Shown here piece after piece: positions 46,012 to 58,700 of a DNA stretch of 64,000 bases. The number at the start of each line of letters is the position of its first letter. Position 1 is the stretch's first letter. The notes beneath the pieces are model-generated. The model had not been told where the DNA came from. It was given only the letters and a program-made list of their open reading frames with translations, and did no database searches. This stretch comes from Larus michahellis (lineage: Eukaryota; Chordata; Aves; Charadriiformes; Laridae). The stretch is taken from contig NC_133903.1 in the NCBI RefSeq assembly GCF_964199755.1, forward strand, positions 7,147,001 to 7,211,000, in the 5' to 3' direction. A program made the translations under genes and the position numbers.

Positions 46012-47800
46012 TTTATTTAAAAAAAAAAAATCAAACACTGGAGTTGACAAAAATACCCTTCACTTCATAAACAAAGGAAGCAATTGAACTTTCACGCAGG
46101 CTGGGATGAGAGATTTTGCAATATCTAATCCAGAAGAAGGTATTTCATTTCCTCCTAATTTCAGCAGCTTTTGAAGCATTTTTTCAGTGGCCAGTGGAAG
46201 CAGAAAGACTTTGAGCACACGCAGCAGCGTGGCACTTCTCCACCCCGAGAAGCGGCTGCCTTGCAGGAGCTTCAGAAGATGCAGGTCCATCTTCAGTGCA
46301 GGGGCTCATTAACTACTCACAGGCAGATTTACTTCCTGATAAGCAGGGCTCCAGCATGAAGAGCTGTGGTAACTGGCACTGGATGTACAGTAACGGGAGC
46401 TGGAGGGTAAGTATCTGCAGCGGGGCTGTGCGCGGGACCTGCCTTTCCACGTGATGAACTTGCCGTGTGTGTGCACAGCACCAAGAACGCGTTTTGCAAT
46501 ACCCACAAGCTGAATTTTCATTCAGATCCCAGCTAATCGCTGCCGCTTATAACAGTGTTCTCTTGCTACGGAGACCAAAGATCCGTTAAGGCTGAGCGTG
46601 TTTCTCTGTTCTCCAGCAGCTCAGGCTGGTAAGGCAGAGTTTGCTGGAAGGAAAAAAAAAAAAGTAATTTTGCAGTGCTGCTACCTGAGCTGTCTTAGAA
46701 ACAGTCCCAGCCAGCAAGGCCTCCTATGGCGGTGCTGGGAAAAGGCAGCGCTCATTTTCTGCAAGCCCCTGATCTGCCTTTTCCACAAGGAAACTCCACG
46801 TGATCGCTGTGGCTTCGTGAGCCAGCACGTGGAGAGGGGCTGTCATTCTCCTCTCTGCTCTGCTGTCCTCTGCCACCCTCCCATCTCAGCGTGAGTCCCA
46901 CTCCTTTTAATCTGCAATCTCCTGTCATGGGCGTATGCCCGGGGCATCCGTGGTTATTGCCCCCACGCAGGAGACCAGGGCTCAGGACATGAGGGTCCTG
47001 TCCCCTCGGGTCACTGACAGCATGGCCACAGCCAGACTGTTGGTATAAAATCACGGCAGCACATCAAACTCCTCAAACCCCGCATCTGCTGGCTGAGAGG
47101 GGTGAAAGCAACAGAGCGAATTTTCCTTGAAATGCCCTCAGGATCCAGCTGCCCAGCCCAGGGAGAAAGCTGCCTTTCACAGGATGTTTGCTTGCCGCCT
47201 GGGGCACAACAGACAGGCCCCTATTTACCAAGCACTTGTTGCAATGATTTCATAGCTCTCTTATAAAAGTGGCATGTTTCTCTAAGGTTAGGCAAAGGAC
47301 AAGAGCATGATTCAAGAAGAAAACTTCCAGGAAGGAGGAGAATGTAAAGCTTAAGCCCCTGCACAAGAAAGTTTTCTGCATCATTTCCTAGAAGGAAAAA
47401 AAAAAAAGATGTTTGATGAGCACGTTGCATGGTACGAGGCCAATGCAGCGTGTGTTCACGCTGGGACCTGGCTATGTGATGTGAAGGGAGACGGAAGGCT
47501 GGGTCGAGTTTCCGAGGGGTTTCAGTCCTGAGGAGGCTGTGCCTCTGCAGTGCACCACCTGCTCCGCACACTCCGAAATCCGTCAGGGGAAAACCCAGTG
47601 ACACAACCGGTACAGCCACAGCAAGCGAAGCAAGCGCTGGTGAACACGTAGAAATACTGTTTTCACTTGGGCAAAATCTATTCTTGCCTCATGCTAAATA
47701 TGGCAAAGTCTGACCAGAGACAACACCATTGTATTCCTGCCAGATTAGTCAGAGAAATGCTCGTGCTATTCTTACCCCTTTCCTCATTCCGCACAGCCAT
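46012..47800 (-). other. Possible small four-exon gene on the minus strand
   Basis: Four segments join in consistent phase with GT-AG borders: 47800-47776 (starting at an ATG, GTAAGA donor), 47387-47229 (acceptor after a long pyrimidine run, GTAAAT donor), 46425-46321 (GTGAGT donor) and 46100-46060 (acceptor TCTCATCCCAG). The product would be about 108 residues, Leu-rich, with LVQGLKLYILLLPG near the N-terminus and LLPLFMK at the end. AATAAA at 46017-46012 follows the stop by about 45 bases. I recognise no family. With several frames and strands scanned by eye, a chance match is quite possible; a non-coding RNA using the same exons is the other option. Confidence 0.22.
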
Positions 47801-50800
47801 CAATAAGCAGAATACACAAAGTGTCTTACCTCTCTTGGTGTATCCACCAGCGCTTGAAGCTCAAGTTCACCTTTATTTCAGACCAAAGACAAGACTTTTG
47901 CATTCCTTTCCCCCTTCAGAAAACAGGGAGAACAATATTTGATCTTCATTCAACAGCCTGGCGGGGAGAAGAGTAATGTGGAAGAAATGTTGTTTCATTA
48001 ATGTTTAATTCTCAACGATTCAACACATTCTTATAGCAATTGTTATCTGAGCGAAATCTCTTCCTCCACCACTGATTGAGACTTACTACTGTCTATATGC
48101 TTTGATCTACTTGTAGAAAAAGGAATCACCCGACAACTAGGGAGAGCTGCATATGGATGAGGGAAAAGACAGAAATCTCCTATCCTGTACAGGACAAGCC
48201 CTTTTAAAAGCACATTTCTCATAACAACAGGGTCATTCATTTTTAGGAGATGAAAATGGGAGTCTCCAATAAGGAAGGACCCTCAAAATCCACGTGGGAA
48301 ACAGCATGCTACAACATTTTTAAATGAACTTCAAATAGCATCTTCTTACTAAAACAAAGGGTGCTCCTATCGTGCAGTCGGTTCTGCTGCAGCAGCCGGA
48401 GCCCCAGTCCCCGCTGGAGCCCACCCTGAACTCTCCTGCCGTTCACAGAGGGCAGTCGGGCCAGTCTCCTTTCGCAAAGCCAAGAGGAATGGGTGCTGCT
48501 TGCTGAAGATTTTGTGCTTTATTTTACACAAGCACAAAAGGAAAATCCCAGTTTTGCTGTGTTTGTGCTCAGAATGCATTAACTGATTCCACGGATGCTC
48601 GGACAGAGTTTGAGATGTAGGAGGCACAGACTGGAGTATGACACAAGCGTCGGAGCACTGGCTGTACCATCTTGCACAAAATAATTTGGTTTTCTCCCTA
48701 TCCCTGCTATTGCAAATATATACACAGGTACTTCTGAATTCTCATTTTAATCAGCAAGAGGACCCACAGGTTAAAACGGCACAAACTTTAAAATAACATG
48801 CCGCAGTCTCTGGGGATAGATCCCCAGATTTGAGCAAGGAAGAGTCCTGGTCCCATCTGTGCGAAGTCTTACATCTCAGACCGTTTTGAACAGATTTTAA
48901 TAGTTCTGGATGGATATGAACTGAGATCAATGTCTCACCCATTCGCTGGCAGTGAAGTGTGTCAGTACGGCAGCAAGCTCCTTCCTGAATATTTGGAGCA
49001 AATTCACGCCTTGTGAAATTTTGCAGGTGATGCGTTTCTTGTATACAAGCAAAACTGTTCAATATGATTCACTTATCTGGAAATACACGTTATTTTTTGA
49101 TGCTGCAATTTCCTAGTTGGCTGTAATTTCACAAATACCCGCATGGCTAATTCCTGATGCTGGCTTTGCAACTGGTTGGGCTTCAGGCTCACATCCTTAC
49201 AAGTCAATACAAATCAGCTTCCTGCTGATGTATTCCCCTGGAGAGGGCAACAGTTACATTCACTGGAGCTATCTATAAAACCATCACAAAAACCATGATA
49301 AGAAACCTGAGAGGTATTTTCCAAAGATCTTCAAATAAATTAGTAATAATCAATTAGTGGAAAGCCAGTGGTGTTTAGGTTCCCAAACGAAGCAGAAGGC
49401 TTTGTGAATATGATTCCGTGTTCTCTGGTCAAAATCTAACTTTTTATTGCAGTACTGGAGAGAAACGCATACCAGCAGGCAGTCCGGGCTCACTGGCTCT
49501 GCAGGCTGTCACATTTTCATATAATCCCACTGCATCCTAGAAAGTGGGCTGTGCAGACAGCAATGGTTTTGTCCTCTCTGTTCGTTAAGCCCATTATCTT
49601 TGAAAATTAGCAGCCTTTCTGTAGGTATAATCATACCCATGCATAAAACGAGCATCCTGATGTAGCCTGGGGTCACGCTGCTGGGTAGAGAGCTGCGTGA
49701 AGCCTCCTTCGGGCCACCCTTCTTTGGGGCCACCCTTCCTTGGGGTCACCCCTCCTTCGCTCAGGAGCTGCATTTAAGCTCGGGCCTTTGTCCTCCCCCA
49801 AAGCCCACTCTGGGTATGCCTGTGCCATGCATTTCGCCTATCCTGACTCAACTTTCTGGCCACGGTGCTGTGGGGATCAGAGGGCTAGAGAGGCGCCCGT
49901 CCCCAAAGGGGGTGTCTGACCCCAGATTCTGCCCTCGCGCTAGAGAGCGAGCAGAGGGATGCATATCTGGCCTCAAATACAGGTCATTTCCCGTTGCCAG
50001 CCCGTTTCTTCTTTCCCCGTGCACCCACTATCAGTTGCCTGTTCCCAAGCTCTTGTTTAGCAAGTGCCAAGATAAGAGCAGAACATCAAACAGCAGTCTT
50101 CCTCTGAGAAACGCAAACACGCCCTTTTCATTTTCTCAAGCGCCAGTTTTGCGGATGCTTCCTGGTAATTACCATCATTGCCATTCTGCACATTACCCTG
50201 TTCCAGTCACAGATTACGCAGCTGTAAGGAAGAGGCACCAATTCAGTAGACTTGAGTGAGCCCAGTCTTGCAGACATAAGTAATTGAAAAATAGGTGCTT
50301 TGTTGGCAGTGCCCACACCCAGGAGCACTGCAACGTGCCACTGTCAGCAGGTGCCTGGACTGCAGACCGAGGAAGCCTCGGGCAGCGTGGGATGGAGCTG
50401 TGCTTTGCTCCCTGCCCCCAGGAAGCAGCTGCTCTTAGGAGGGGTCTTCGTTAGGCGCTCGTTTGGTAACACGCTGTACCACACTGCCAGCTCCTAAATC
50501 ATAGAGGGCTGGGTGGGAGCGTGCATCACGCCAGCCTGCCAGGGCTCTCTGCGGGTTCCTTCACCCCGAGTTCCGTCCCCGCCGAGCGTTCGTGTCCCCC
50601 GACCACGCTGCAGCTTCTCTGCCTGGTCTGAGTGCCCTCGGGCAGGCTGGGAGCAGACAGGGCAGCAGCGGGGCAGGGACGTGCAGGGATGCTCCAGTGT
50701 CACACAGTCCCGGTGAGACACACGGGGCTGAACACCAGTATCCACCAGGCTCCTGCTGGGATGTAGTAGAAGGGATGTCCAAGGAGAGCGGGAAGGAGGG

Positions 50801-52816
50801 CTGCTGAGTCCTTCCTCTCGCTGCGCTGTGTCCCCTCCTTTGGACAGAATTAATTAGGCTCTGCGCTCGGATTCAATTAGAGACAGGAAAGTGGATTTCC
50901 TCTCTCTGATTTGAATTTAAGCATCTCTCCATTTTTTTTCCTCACCTGCTTTGAACCAAGATAATGCTTGCTGTGAGGGCAAATAGAGAAAACTGGGAGC
51001 ACCTTTTCCTAAAGAGTCAGCTCTTACAGCCGACCAGAAAAGGGGCAGGGGGAGCAACACGGAGCACAAATCCCTCTGTAAACAGCTTCTTTCCAGGTTA
51101 TGAACTCCTCCCTTTTAAATAAAACATGCTTGTATTTTAACTAACTCAATAAATGAAATCACTAACAAGAAAGCAAACAGACTGTTAGCAGCCAAACAAG
51201 GAGATTGCTTTGACTTAGAAACAGTTCTGCAACTATTTAATTGCTTGAAGGCTAAGCAATAAAGCACTGTAGGAAATTCCCCGGGTCTCTCTTCTAGATA
51301 CCAGCATACCTTTTCTTCCTCAATTTAAACAAAAGGAATGAGATTATCAACATAATTTAAATATTTATTGGTGTGTAAAGAAAACAAACATAAAGAACGT
51401 CGTTTCCCCTACTTGATCTTTCCTTCGCGTGTAAAATTTATAGTTGTCTATAACTTTAGACAAAGCCATTTCAGTAGTTCCTATCAGTTACTCATGTCTC
51501 TTCTCCCTTCCTCATGAATATCAGCAAATAAATGTTCTCATGAAATTGCAAATAAAAAAAATAATGGAGCACTCATAAATAGGAGGCACAAAGATGGAGA
51601 TCCAGATCATCAGCTCAGTTCTGCACAGATTGGGAAACAGACCATCCATTTCCATATAAAGCATACTAAGTTTTGAAATGTTTTCGAAGGCAAGTCTTTG
51701 AAGTATTTCTCTAAAATGACGTATTACCTACTAAACATTTTACACCATGCTGTGTTAAATATATCGGAGGATAACAGCTGAAAATGAGCGGTATTTTTCC
51801 AGCAACTTTCAAACAACTTATGTCTTTGCAGAATTGGTGGCACAACTGCACTCAAGATTGGGTAAAAGGCTCAGGATGAATTTCAAATAGGCTATGGAAC
51901 AGCCTGGAAGGAATAGGATGTGGAGAAGTACAGCTCTTTGCAGGGGCAGGTGCTGCTAAGGAGAAGGCCCCAGGCCGCGACTTCCTGAAGGGACAAGAAA
52001 AGGGCTGGTGCTGCCTGAAAGGAAGAGAAGGAGGAAGGGGAGGCAAAAACCTGCCCCAGCCAGCCAATACAAGATTTCTTAAGATGATATTTTAGTCTAC
52101 CTCCATCCCGTCCATACGTTTGTTTGTATTAAACAAAATAACCATATTTTTTACTTGACCTGACATGAAGAGGTGAAAAGTGGAGATGGATACAAAATTC
52201 ACATTCTGGAGTGTATTGTCCACAGTGGGAGATTTATCCTGTGGTCTCAAAACCTCTAATGGCACAACAGCGTCAAGCCAAAAAGAAGGAAAAGAGCAAG
52301 TCTGTGCTGCCCTCCCACTTTTCATCGGCTGACCCCTGTAAAAACTACTCTTGCACTTCAGGTGGTCAAATCAGCCAAAAGCTGATTTGCCAAAAGCCAA
52401 AATCTGCACTTTCAGCGAGGAGCCAAGCTGCAGATAATTAACCTTTTCAAGGGGTGAGAGACCCAGCTGTGAAGCTAAAGCTGTGCTGGGCCATCACCCA
52501 GGTTCAATCAGAGCTGGGTCACCGTCCTCACATGCTCGCAAAGCCTGTGGCTTGCCAGGAGTAAAAGGAGAGCTGCTGAATGTCCATTCGAGACCGAAGA
52601 GCTGGGGCAAGGCCTGGGCTCTCCTTCCCCCCAGCTGCAGATGAGGGCTCACTCCTTTGATGTACCTGCCTTTGTGTAACACACACACAAACGCTCTCAG
52701 AAAACAAACAAAAAAAGTAAATCCTTCCTCAATATAATTTTACAAGCCAGGTGTTAAAACACATAAAATTTGATACGGGTGTGTTCTGCTATGGTTATAC
52801 AGGTTGAAATTGAGTT

Positions 52817-53224
52817 ATCACAGAACCATAGAATGGTTTGGCTTGGAAGAGACCTTTAAAGGCCATCTAGTTCAACCCCCCTGCAATGAGCAGGGACATC
52901 TCCAGTTAGATCAGGTTGCTCAGAGCCCCGTCCAGCCTGACCTGGAATGTTTCCAGGGATGGGGCATCTCCCACCTCTCTGGGCAACCCGGGCCAGTGCT
53001 TCACCACCCTCACTGTAAAAAATTTCTTCCTTATATCTCATCTAAATCTACCCTCTTTTAGTTTAAAACTATTACCCCTTGCCCTATCGCAACAGGCCCT
53101 GCTAAAAAGTTTGTCCCCATCTTTCTTATAAACCTCCTTTAAGGACTCAAAAGACCGCAGTAAGGTCTCCCCAGAGCCTTCTCTTCTCCAGGCTGAGCAC
53201 CTACAACTCTCTCAGCCTGTTGTT
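52817..53224 (-). mobile_element. CR1 LINE 3' fragment upstream of GFER
   Basis: The plus strand begins with CAGAACCATAGAATGGTTTG, the reverse complement of a CR1 3' end, and continues about 400 bases through TCTTCTCCAGGCTGAGCACC. It is 5'-truncated. Confidence 0.93.
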
Positions 53225-53342
53225 TGCTCTTTAAATCACACTGCTGACAGTGTCTCTGTGCTGGAGATAACGCTGAAGTGCCCTTCAACATTGCCGGCAC
53301 ATAGGAGAGCTGCTTCATGCCATGAGCTCTGCTGCACACTGC

Positions 53343-53374
<32 letters not shown>

Positions 53375-53406
53375 ATATATATACACACACATACACACAC
53401 ACATAC
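53343..53406. repeat. Compound (TA)n(TG)n(TA)n(CA)n microsatellite
   Basis: Blocks of TA, TG, TA and then CA follow one another. Because TG and CA are complementary, the tract is an imperfect palindrome able to form a hairpin or cruciform, and the alternating purine-pyrimidine runs favour Z-DNA. Confidence 0.9.
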
Positions 53407-53718
53407 AGATGTGAGCTGGACAAGAGCTGGCAGGAAACTCACATCACTGCTCCATGTGAGGGAAAACCTGCCCTGTTCTCCTCAGACACACGATTCAAAC
53501 CCAGAGCGGGCTGCTGTATTGTCAAAAAACATCAGAAACGTGCACTTCTGTGTGTGGTGTTTAACGGCAAACACCCGGGACGAGCCTCCTCATCCGCACA
53601 CGGGAAAAACCCCGTCCCTGGAGCCAGCGCCCGGCCAGGGGTACAGCAAGGCCCTCCCGAGGTCCCGGCCCCGGCTCCCGGCGCTGCTCCCGCCTGAGGG
53701 GACCCGGGGACAATTCAA

Positions 53719-53982
53719 ATGGCGGCCTCCCGCGACGGCCGCCCCGGCCCGTGGTGCACCGCGGCGCCAAGATGGCGGCGCCCAGCGAGGGCCGGCCGGG
53801 TCGTGGCGCCTCGCCGTTCCCGGGCACCGAGAGCGGCCCCTTCACTTTCCCCTTCACCGTCCCGCACGGTGCCGCGGGCTCCGGGGCGGAGGAGTCGTCC
53901 AAGAAGCCGTGCCGAGCCTGCACGGATTTCAAGAGCTGGCTCCGCGAGCAGAGGAAGCAGGCGGCCCCGGGCGGTGGGGTGA
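53719..53982 (+). other. Out-of-frame upstream ATG frame overlapping the GFER start
   Basis: An ATG at 53719 in a CAAATGGCGGCC context, close to that of the true start, opens a frame offset from GFER that would run past the GFER start codon. It matters only if transcripts begin upstream of it, which cannot be told from the sequence. Confidence 0.35.
53768..53779 (+). promoter_or_regulatory. GFER: YY1-type site overlapping the GFER start codon
   Basis: CCAAGATGGCGG matches the YY1 core, and its ATG is the GFER start codon. YY1 sites overlapping the first ATG are known in short-leader housekeeping genes. Confidence 0.65.
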
Positions 53983-55576
53983 GGCGGCGGCTTTCCCGCG
54001 GCGGGAGCCCCCTCTGTCACCCCCGGGGACATGGCAGAGCTGTGAAACGGGTCTCCATCCTGCCCCCCCCCCAAGTGTGATGGGGCTATATGGCCCCCTC
54101 CTCGGGGTGTGAAGGGGCCAGGGGCAGGGTTTCCCCTCTGGGGGGGTGTGAAGGGGGCTTCCATCTTCTCCCCACCGGGTGTGAGGGGCGGCTGTGTCGT
54201 TATTCCCCACAGAGAGTGTGAAGGACCTGTGATCCCCATCTAGGCCTCCCACCTGAGCAGAAAGGGGCTGTTTCCACACCAAGCGCCCACATCCCCTCAC
54301 AACCTTCTCTTCTGCTCCAGGAGCCGGTGGTTGTGGAGGAGAAAGAGCCCCCGCCGGACTGTCCCCTCGACAGCGAGCAGCTGGGCCGCAACACCTGGGC
54401 GTTCCTGCACACCATGGCAGCGTACTACCCCGACCACCCCACCGGTGCCCAGCAGAAGGAGATGAGGGAGTTCATCAACCTTTTCTCCAAGTTTTACCCC
54501 TGCGAGCACTGCGCTGAGGATCTGAGGGAAAGGTGAGTTGCTTCATCTTTGGGGTTTTTTTGGTGGCAGCTGCTGAAGGGGGTAGCCTGAAATGCTGGGC
54601 TGCAGCAGCTGTTTGCATATCGACAGCTCTTCCTGCAGTTGGGATTTGTAGCTACCGGAACTGGTTTCTTCCGTTATTGCATCAATTGGAGATTCACTTA
54701 CTCAGAAAACAAATACCTTTTCTCGTGCTGTTAGGTTGCACGCTGCCTCCAAGACCTCCCTGAGGCAATTTTGGGATTTTCTGGTTCAAACTGGACTTGC
54801 GCTTAGTTGTGGAATTAGACTGGAACTTGAAATAATTAGGCTTTCAGGAGGCAAGTGTTCTACCCCTTGAAAATCTCCTTTATTGGCAACCTCAGCAGTG
54901 GAGGCAAAAACCGAAGTGGGCTGTGATATTTGATAAAGTTTTCTGCTCCTGTAACTGTCACCTTTTTTCTTAAAAGTTTCAAGTCCTCTTTTTTGGATGA
55001 TGAATGCACAAAAAAAGTTTGAAACCTAATTGTTGACTTAGCAGGCATCACGTGTCAAAACAACTGCTCAGGTTTTTTTCATTTATTATTCTATTTTTTT
55101 TGAAATTCGGTGTTTTGATGGACTCAGTACTTCTTGCTTTTTATAATAGATTAGCTGTTTGACTCCTCCATCTTCTAGTTGACAAGAGTAGGCAGTGAAT
55201 GAAACTAAGCCAACTGCAGGCACCAGTATTTTATAGTGGAGGTTTGGCCTCTGATAATTACTGATCTCTGTGTGCTCTCTTCTGGGTTCTCTTCGTGACT
55301 CATCTTGCAATAGCAGAAAAGGCGACTCTGGCTGGCTGTGTGCTGTGTACCCGCTTTTGGTATTGGTGACTGTACAGTTAAAGTAACATTTGTTTCCTCT
55401 TCCCTGTTTGCAGATTACGTACAAATCAGCCTGATACTAGCAACAGAAATAACTTCTCCCAGTGGTTGTGTCTTCTTCATAATGAAGTGAACAGGAAACT
55501 GGGGAAATCTGAATTTGACTGCACTCGTGTGGATGAACGCTGGCGAGATGGTTGGAAAGATGGTAGTTGTGATTAA
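53772..55576 (+). CDS. GFER: Augmenter of liver regeneration (Erv1-type FAD sulfhydryl oxidase)
   Basis: Three exons, 53772-53978, 54321-54532 and 55414-55576, encode 193 residues (human 205). The enzyme sits in the mitochondrial intermembrane space, re-oxidises CHCHD4/MIA40 during import of cysteine-rich proteins, and passes electrons through FAD to cytochrome c. The N-terminal shuttle pair is C47/C50 (KPCRACTDF). The Erv1/ALR domain covers about 85-190 with the active CxxC at C130/C133 ([14 protein letters not shown]), the [10 protein letters not shown] segment that helps bind FAD, and the ending [14 protein letters not shown]. The linker at the exon 1-2 junction is Gly/Pro/Glu-rich and differs from the human one. 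The start codon overlaps a YY1-type site in a CpG-rich region. Confidence 0.97.
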
Positions 55577-55702
55577 TCCATAGAGACTGCTTTGGAAATC
55601 TAACAGACCAATTCAATACGGTGTCAAGTCACTACAGGGAGATGTGCGAGTAAATAACTGTGTGTTTGTGTGCTTGTGTGTGTGACTGATATGGATTCTG
55701 GA

Positions 55703-55708
55703 AATAAA
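55703..55708 (+). terminator. GFER: Polyadenylation signal of GFER
   Basis: AATAAA lies about 125 bases after the stop codon. Further AATAAA motifs occur downstream (for example near 58587), so longer 3' ends are possible. Confidence 0.7.
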
Positions 55709-55729
55709 CCAGTTCTAAAAGTAATTTTG

Positions 55730-58700
55730 AAAATCTTATCCTAATAATATTTTGATAAATGGTTACATAAATATATTACCTGAGGGTCTGAGGCCTTACA
55801 TTTGACACAGGACTTGCCAGAAACCTGTGAAATTTAGCCACTGACAAACTTGTGGAGACTCGTCATGACATTTCTTTATTTTAGGGTTATTTGTCTGGGC
55901 TTAGAATTTGTTTTCCCTGAACACAGTTGTAGAGGGCTGCCTTGTGGCATTTTACATTTATCTGCAGGCATTATCCCGATGTTTTAGAAAATGCATCTGA
56001 GTAATGGTAATTTTCATTTCTGTTGTTCTGATAGAGAAAACTCATGCTATGTTTTGTGCCAAGTCTGTACCCTCGGATCTCACTTTCTGAGATCTCCAAC
56101 GCTTGTTGTTAAACATCTGTCCATTTCCTTTGATAAAAGGCCTGAAGGCAGGTACATTTAATTTAAATACTAAAACCACGGAGCCCAGATTTCTCATTTT
56201 ATATTTGTGTTTCAACTTGCCGTGTAAGAGGACGTTGTAGAAAGGGAAACTAAAGCAGGACACAAAAAACAACCCTCATCTGATGAATGGAATGAAGTAT
56301 CAGCTGTGTGAAATTCAAATGTTTTAAATTGATTGCTAATTTTCTTTGTATCCAGAAATGGTATAATGATAAGTTCTACTGAACTACTTATTCTTAAACC
56401 TCTTTTCCTCTGCTGTAAAATTTTGTCTGCTGTGAAAATAGCTTGAGACTGATACCTGTTATGAAGCATATTCAGCTTTGTTTAGCATACAGTATTTCTG
56501 AGATGTCACTCTAGTTTTGAAATCCTTGACTGATAACTTGCTGACCTGGTTGATTGCCTGATCTGGTATTATCCCCTAGCTAAAAATCTCTCTAGAACAA
56601 AAGGACTTTACAAGCCCCCTGCAGTATTTGAGTCCTGCTTAAGACTGTGATGTCAGCTTTACATAGCATTTATTGCACAGGGGACTCAAAGGAGTCACTA
56701 GGGTAGATTCCCTGTGTAAAAACTGGTCAGAATCCATGCTATGTATATTTTTCCTAGGTAAGGTATACCGCATCAGTGTATTCATACATAAATGTGAATT
56801 TCAGATTCAAGTGAAATAGCAGCATAAGTGTTTTACACCACAATGCATATAAACATGTGTCTCTATAAAAAGAGACAGCTTACAAAAAGAGGAGTCAAAA
56901 TAATTTCAAGTTCTTAAAGTAGATAGTGATGTCATGCCCTTATTGCATTTCTGGCTGTGAAAAGTTTGCAGGAGTTTGCACAACCCGTGACAATAGTAGG
57001 CTTTTTCCTTCTGTAGTTCCTCCTGAGGTTTTCTTGCGTCTTTTAGTGAGCTTCCTTATTTCATGCACGACAGTATATTTGTAAACTTACTCTTGCTGAT
57101 AGAGTGTTACCTGGAAATGTGAATGATACTTTTACAATAGTATTAGAGCGATGACAGCTCATATCTAAGAACTTTGATCTTCAAACGTGTGTGCATGGGG
57201 CTCCTTAGTGTTTATAAAAGCAATAAGAATTTGGGAAATACATTTTAGTGTTTTATGGCGTATTCAAGTTCTTTCAAGTTGGACCTGTTAAAACACTATG
57301 AGGCAAATTTTATGGACTAGTTGTTATTGAAGGTTTTTTATGTAATAATGTTTCTAAACACAAACCCAGCAAAACTGATGACAGGGTACTTCGTGAAGTA
57401 TGCAGTCTGGCTTGTGACTTGAAGGTGTGATTCAGGTTATTAAAAGTGCTCAGAAAATTTCCCTGATAACGTGTTGAGGTTCCAGGCCTTGGTTTTTGTC
57501 TTTTTGGTAATAAACTCAGTCCCCAAAACAAAGCATATCGGTATCCACTAGTGGGGAGTGGACCAACAAAAAGGCCATAGCCCTCCCCTTTTGTCAGGCC
57601 TGATTTGAATTACTCAGTTCTGTCAGGATAGTTTCAGCAGCTTTTTCTTCTGAACTTGGCATTTTCTTCTGAACTTGCTTGTGCTACAGGAGGAGTTTAC
57701 TGTTCTTCCTTTTCAATCTGCCCTCGACTATTCTCTGTGACAATTCTATTGCTCATGGAGCAGATGATTTCTTCCTAATTTGCTCCAGCGTAAAGGAGCA
57801 GGTTGGTAAAAAACCTGTCTCATCCTTTTTTGTCTTAATACTGAAAATGGGCTGGTTCAGTGAGTTGCACTTAACTTGTGCAAGCATACTTGATCTCCGC
57901 GGCCAAGTCCTGGGACCACTGCTGTCTCATGCTGGCATGAGGTTGGTGATAGGCAGGTGCATGGTAACCTTCCACCATACCGCAGTGTCTGCCCACATAT
58001 TGAGAGCGTAGAGAGGAAAATAAACACGTATCCTGCTCAAAATCAGGGGGAGCAGCTGTGGCGACGGAAATTTTTTGTCACCTTGTGTTGTTTCAAGGAA
58101 GTGGTAGGAAGATATGTGCAGAAGGAAAAGCCCTGTCTGCCAGCACGTACTGTTCTGCGGTCCTGGCAGCGGTGCAGGGGTAGGGGAAGAGCCTTAAAGC
58201 TGAAGCCAGCATCTTTAGCAAATGCTTCCTAATAATGAGACCACCAGCTGTGGCTGCTAGGATGTGCAGTTTGTAACTTTGCTAAGTGGCCATTTGGTAA
58301 AACCTACGCTTGCATTCTGTTCTCTCATGTTTCTGGCTTTGCAGAAGAGCTTTGACTTAGATGTTTCTCAGGCATATCGTTATCTCTATGGACTTGACTG
58401 GGCGGGGGGGATGTTTTTTTTTTTGCTGCTCATTTGTACCACATCTCAAGTTTTACTCTTATGTAAGGAATTTCTATTGAAGGTACTTGTGTATAGAAAA
58501 TTGTGAATTCTCTTCTAAATGCACTTGATTAAATCTAGTTTTAAAAATATCTGTATTCAAATTATATTTCCTGTTGATGTGAAAATAATAAAGTAACTGA
58601 CTTCATTCCTGGCTTCCCTACTGCATGAGGCCTTAGGAAAAGGCATCATATAGTGCTGGTGTGTCGAACCTTTGCACGCTGATGTATTACCATCTGAACT

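Larger units (their letters stand above)
42200..52815. other. Gene-poor interval between NOXO1 and GFER
   Basis: About 10.6 kb without a recognised gene. In mammals NOXO1 and GFER are close neighbours. No CR1 copy is seen before 52.8 kb. Several minus-strand segments look like exons and three are followed by AATAAA within 70 bases; they are listed separately at low confidence. The rest is ordinary A/T-rich sequence with short A runs and a small tandem repeat near 49700. Confidence 0.6.
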
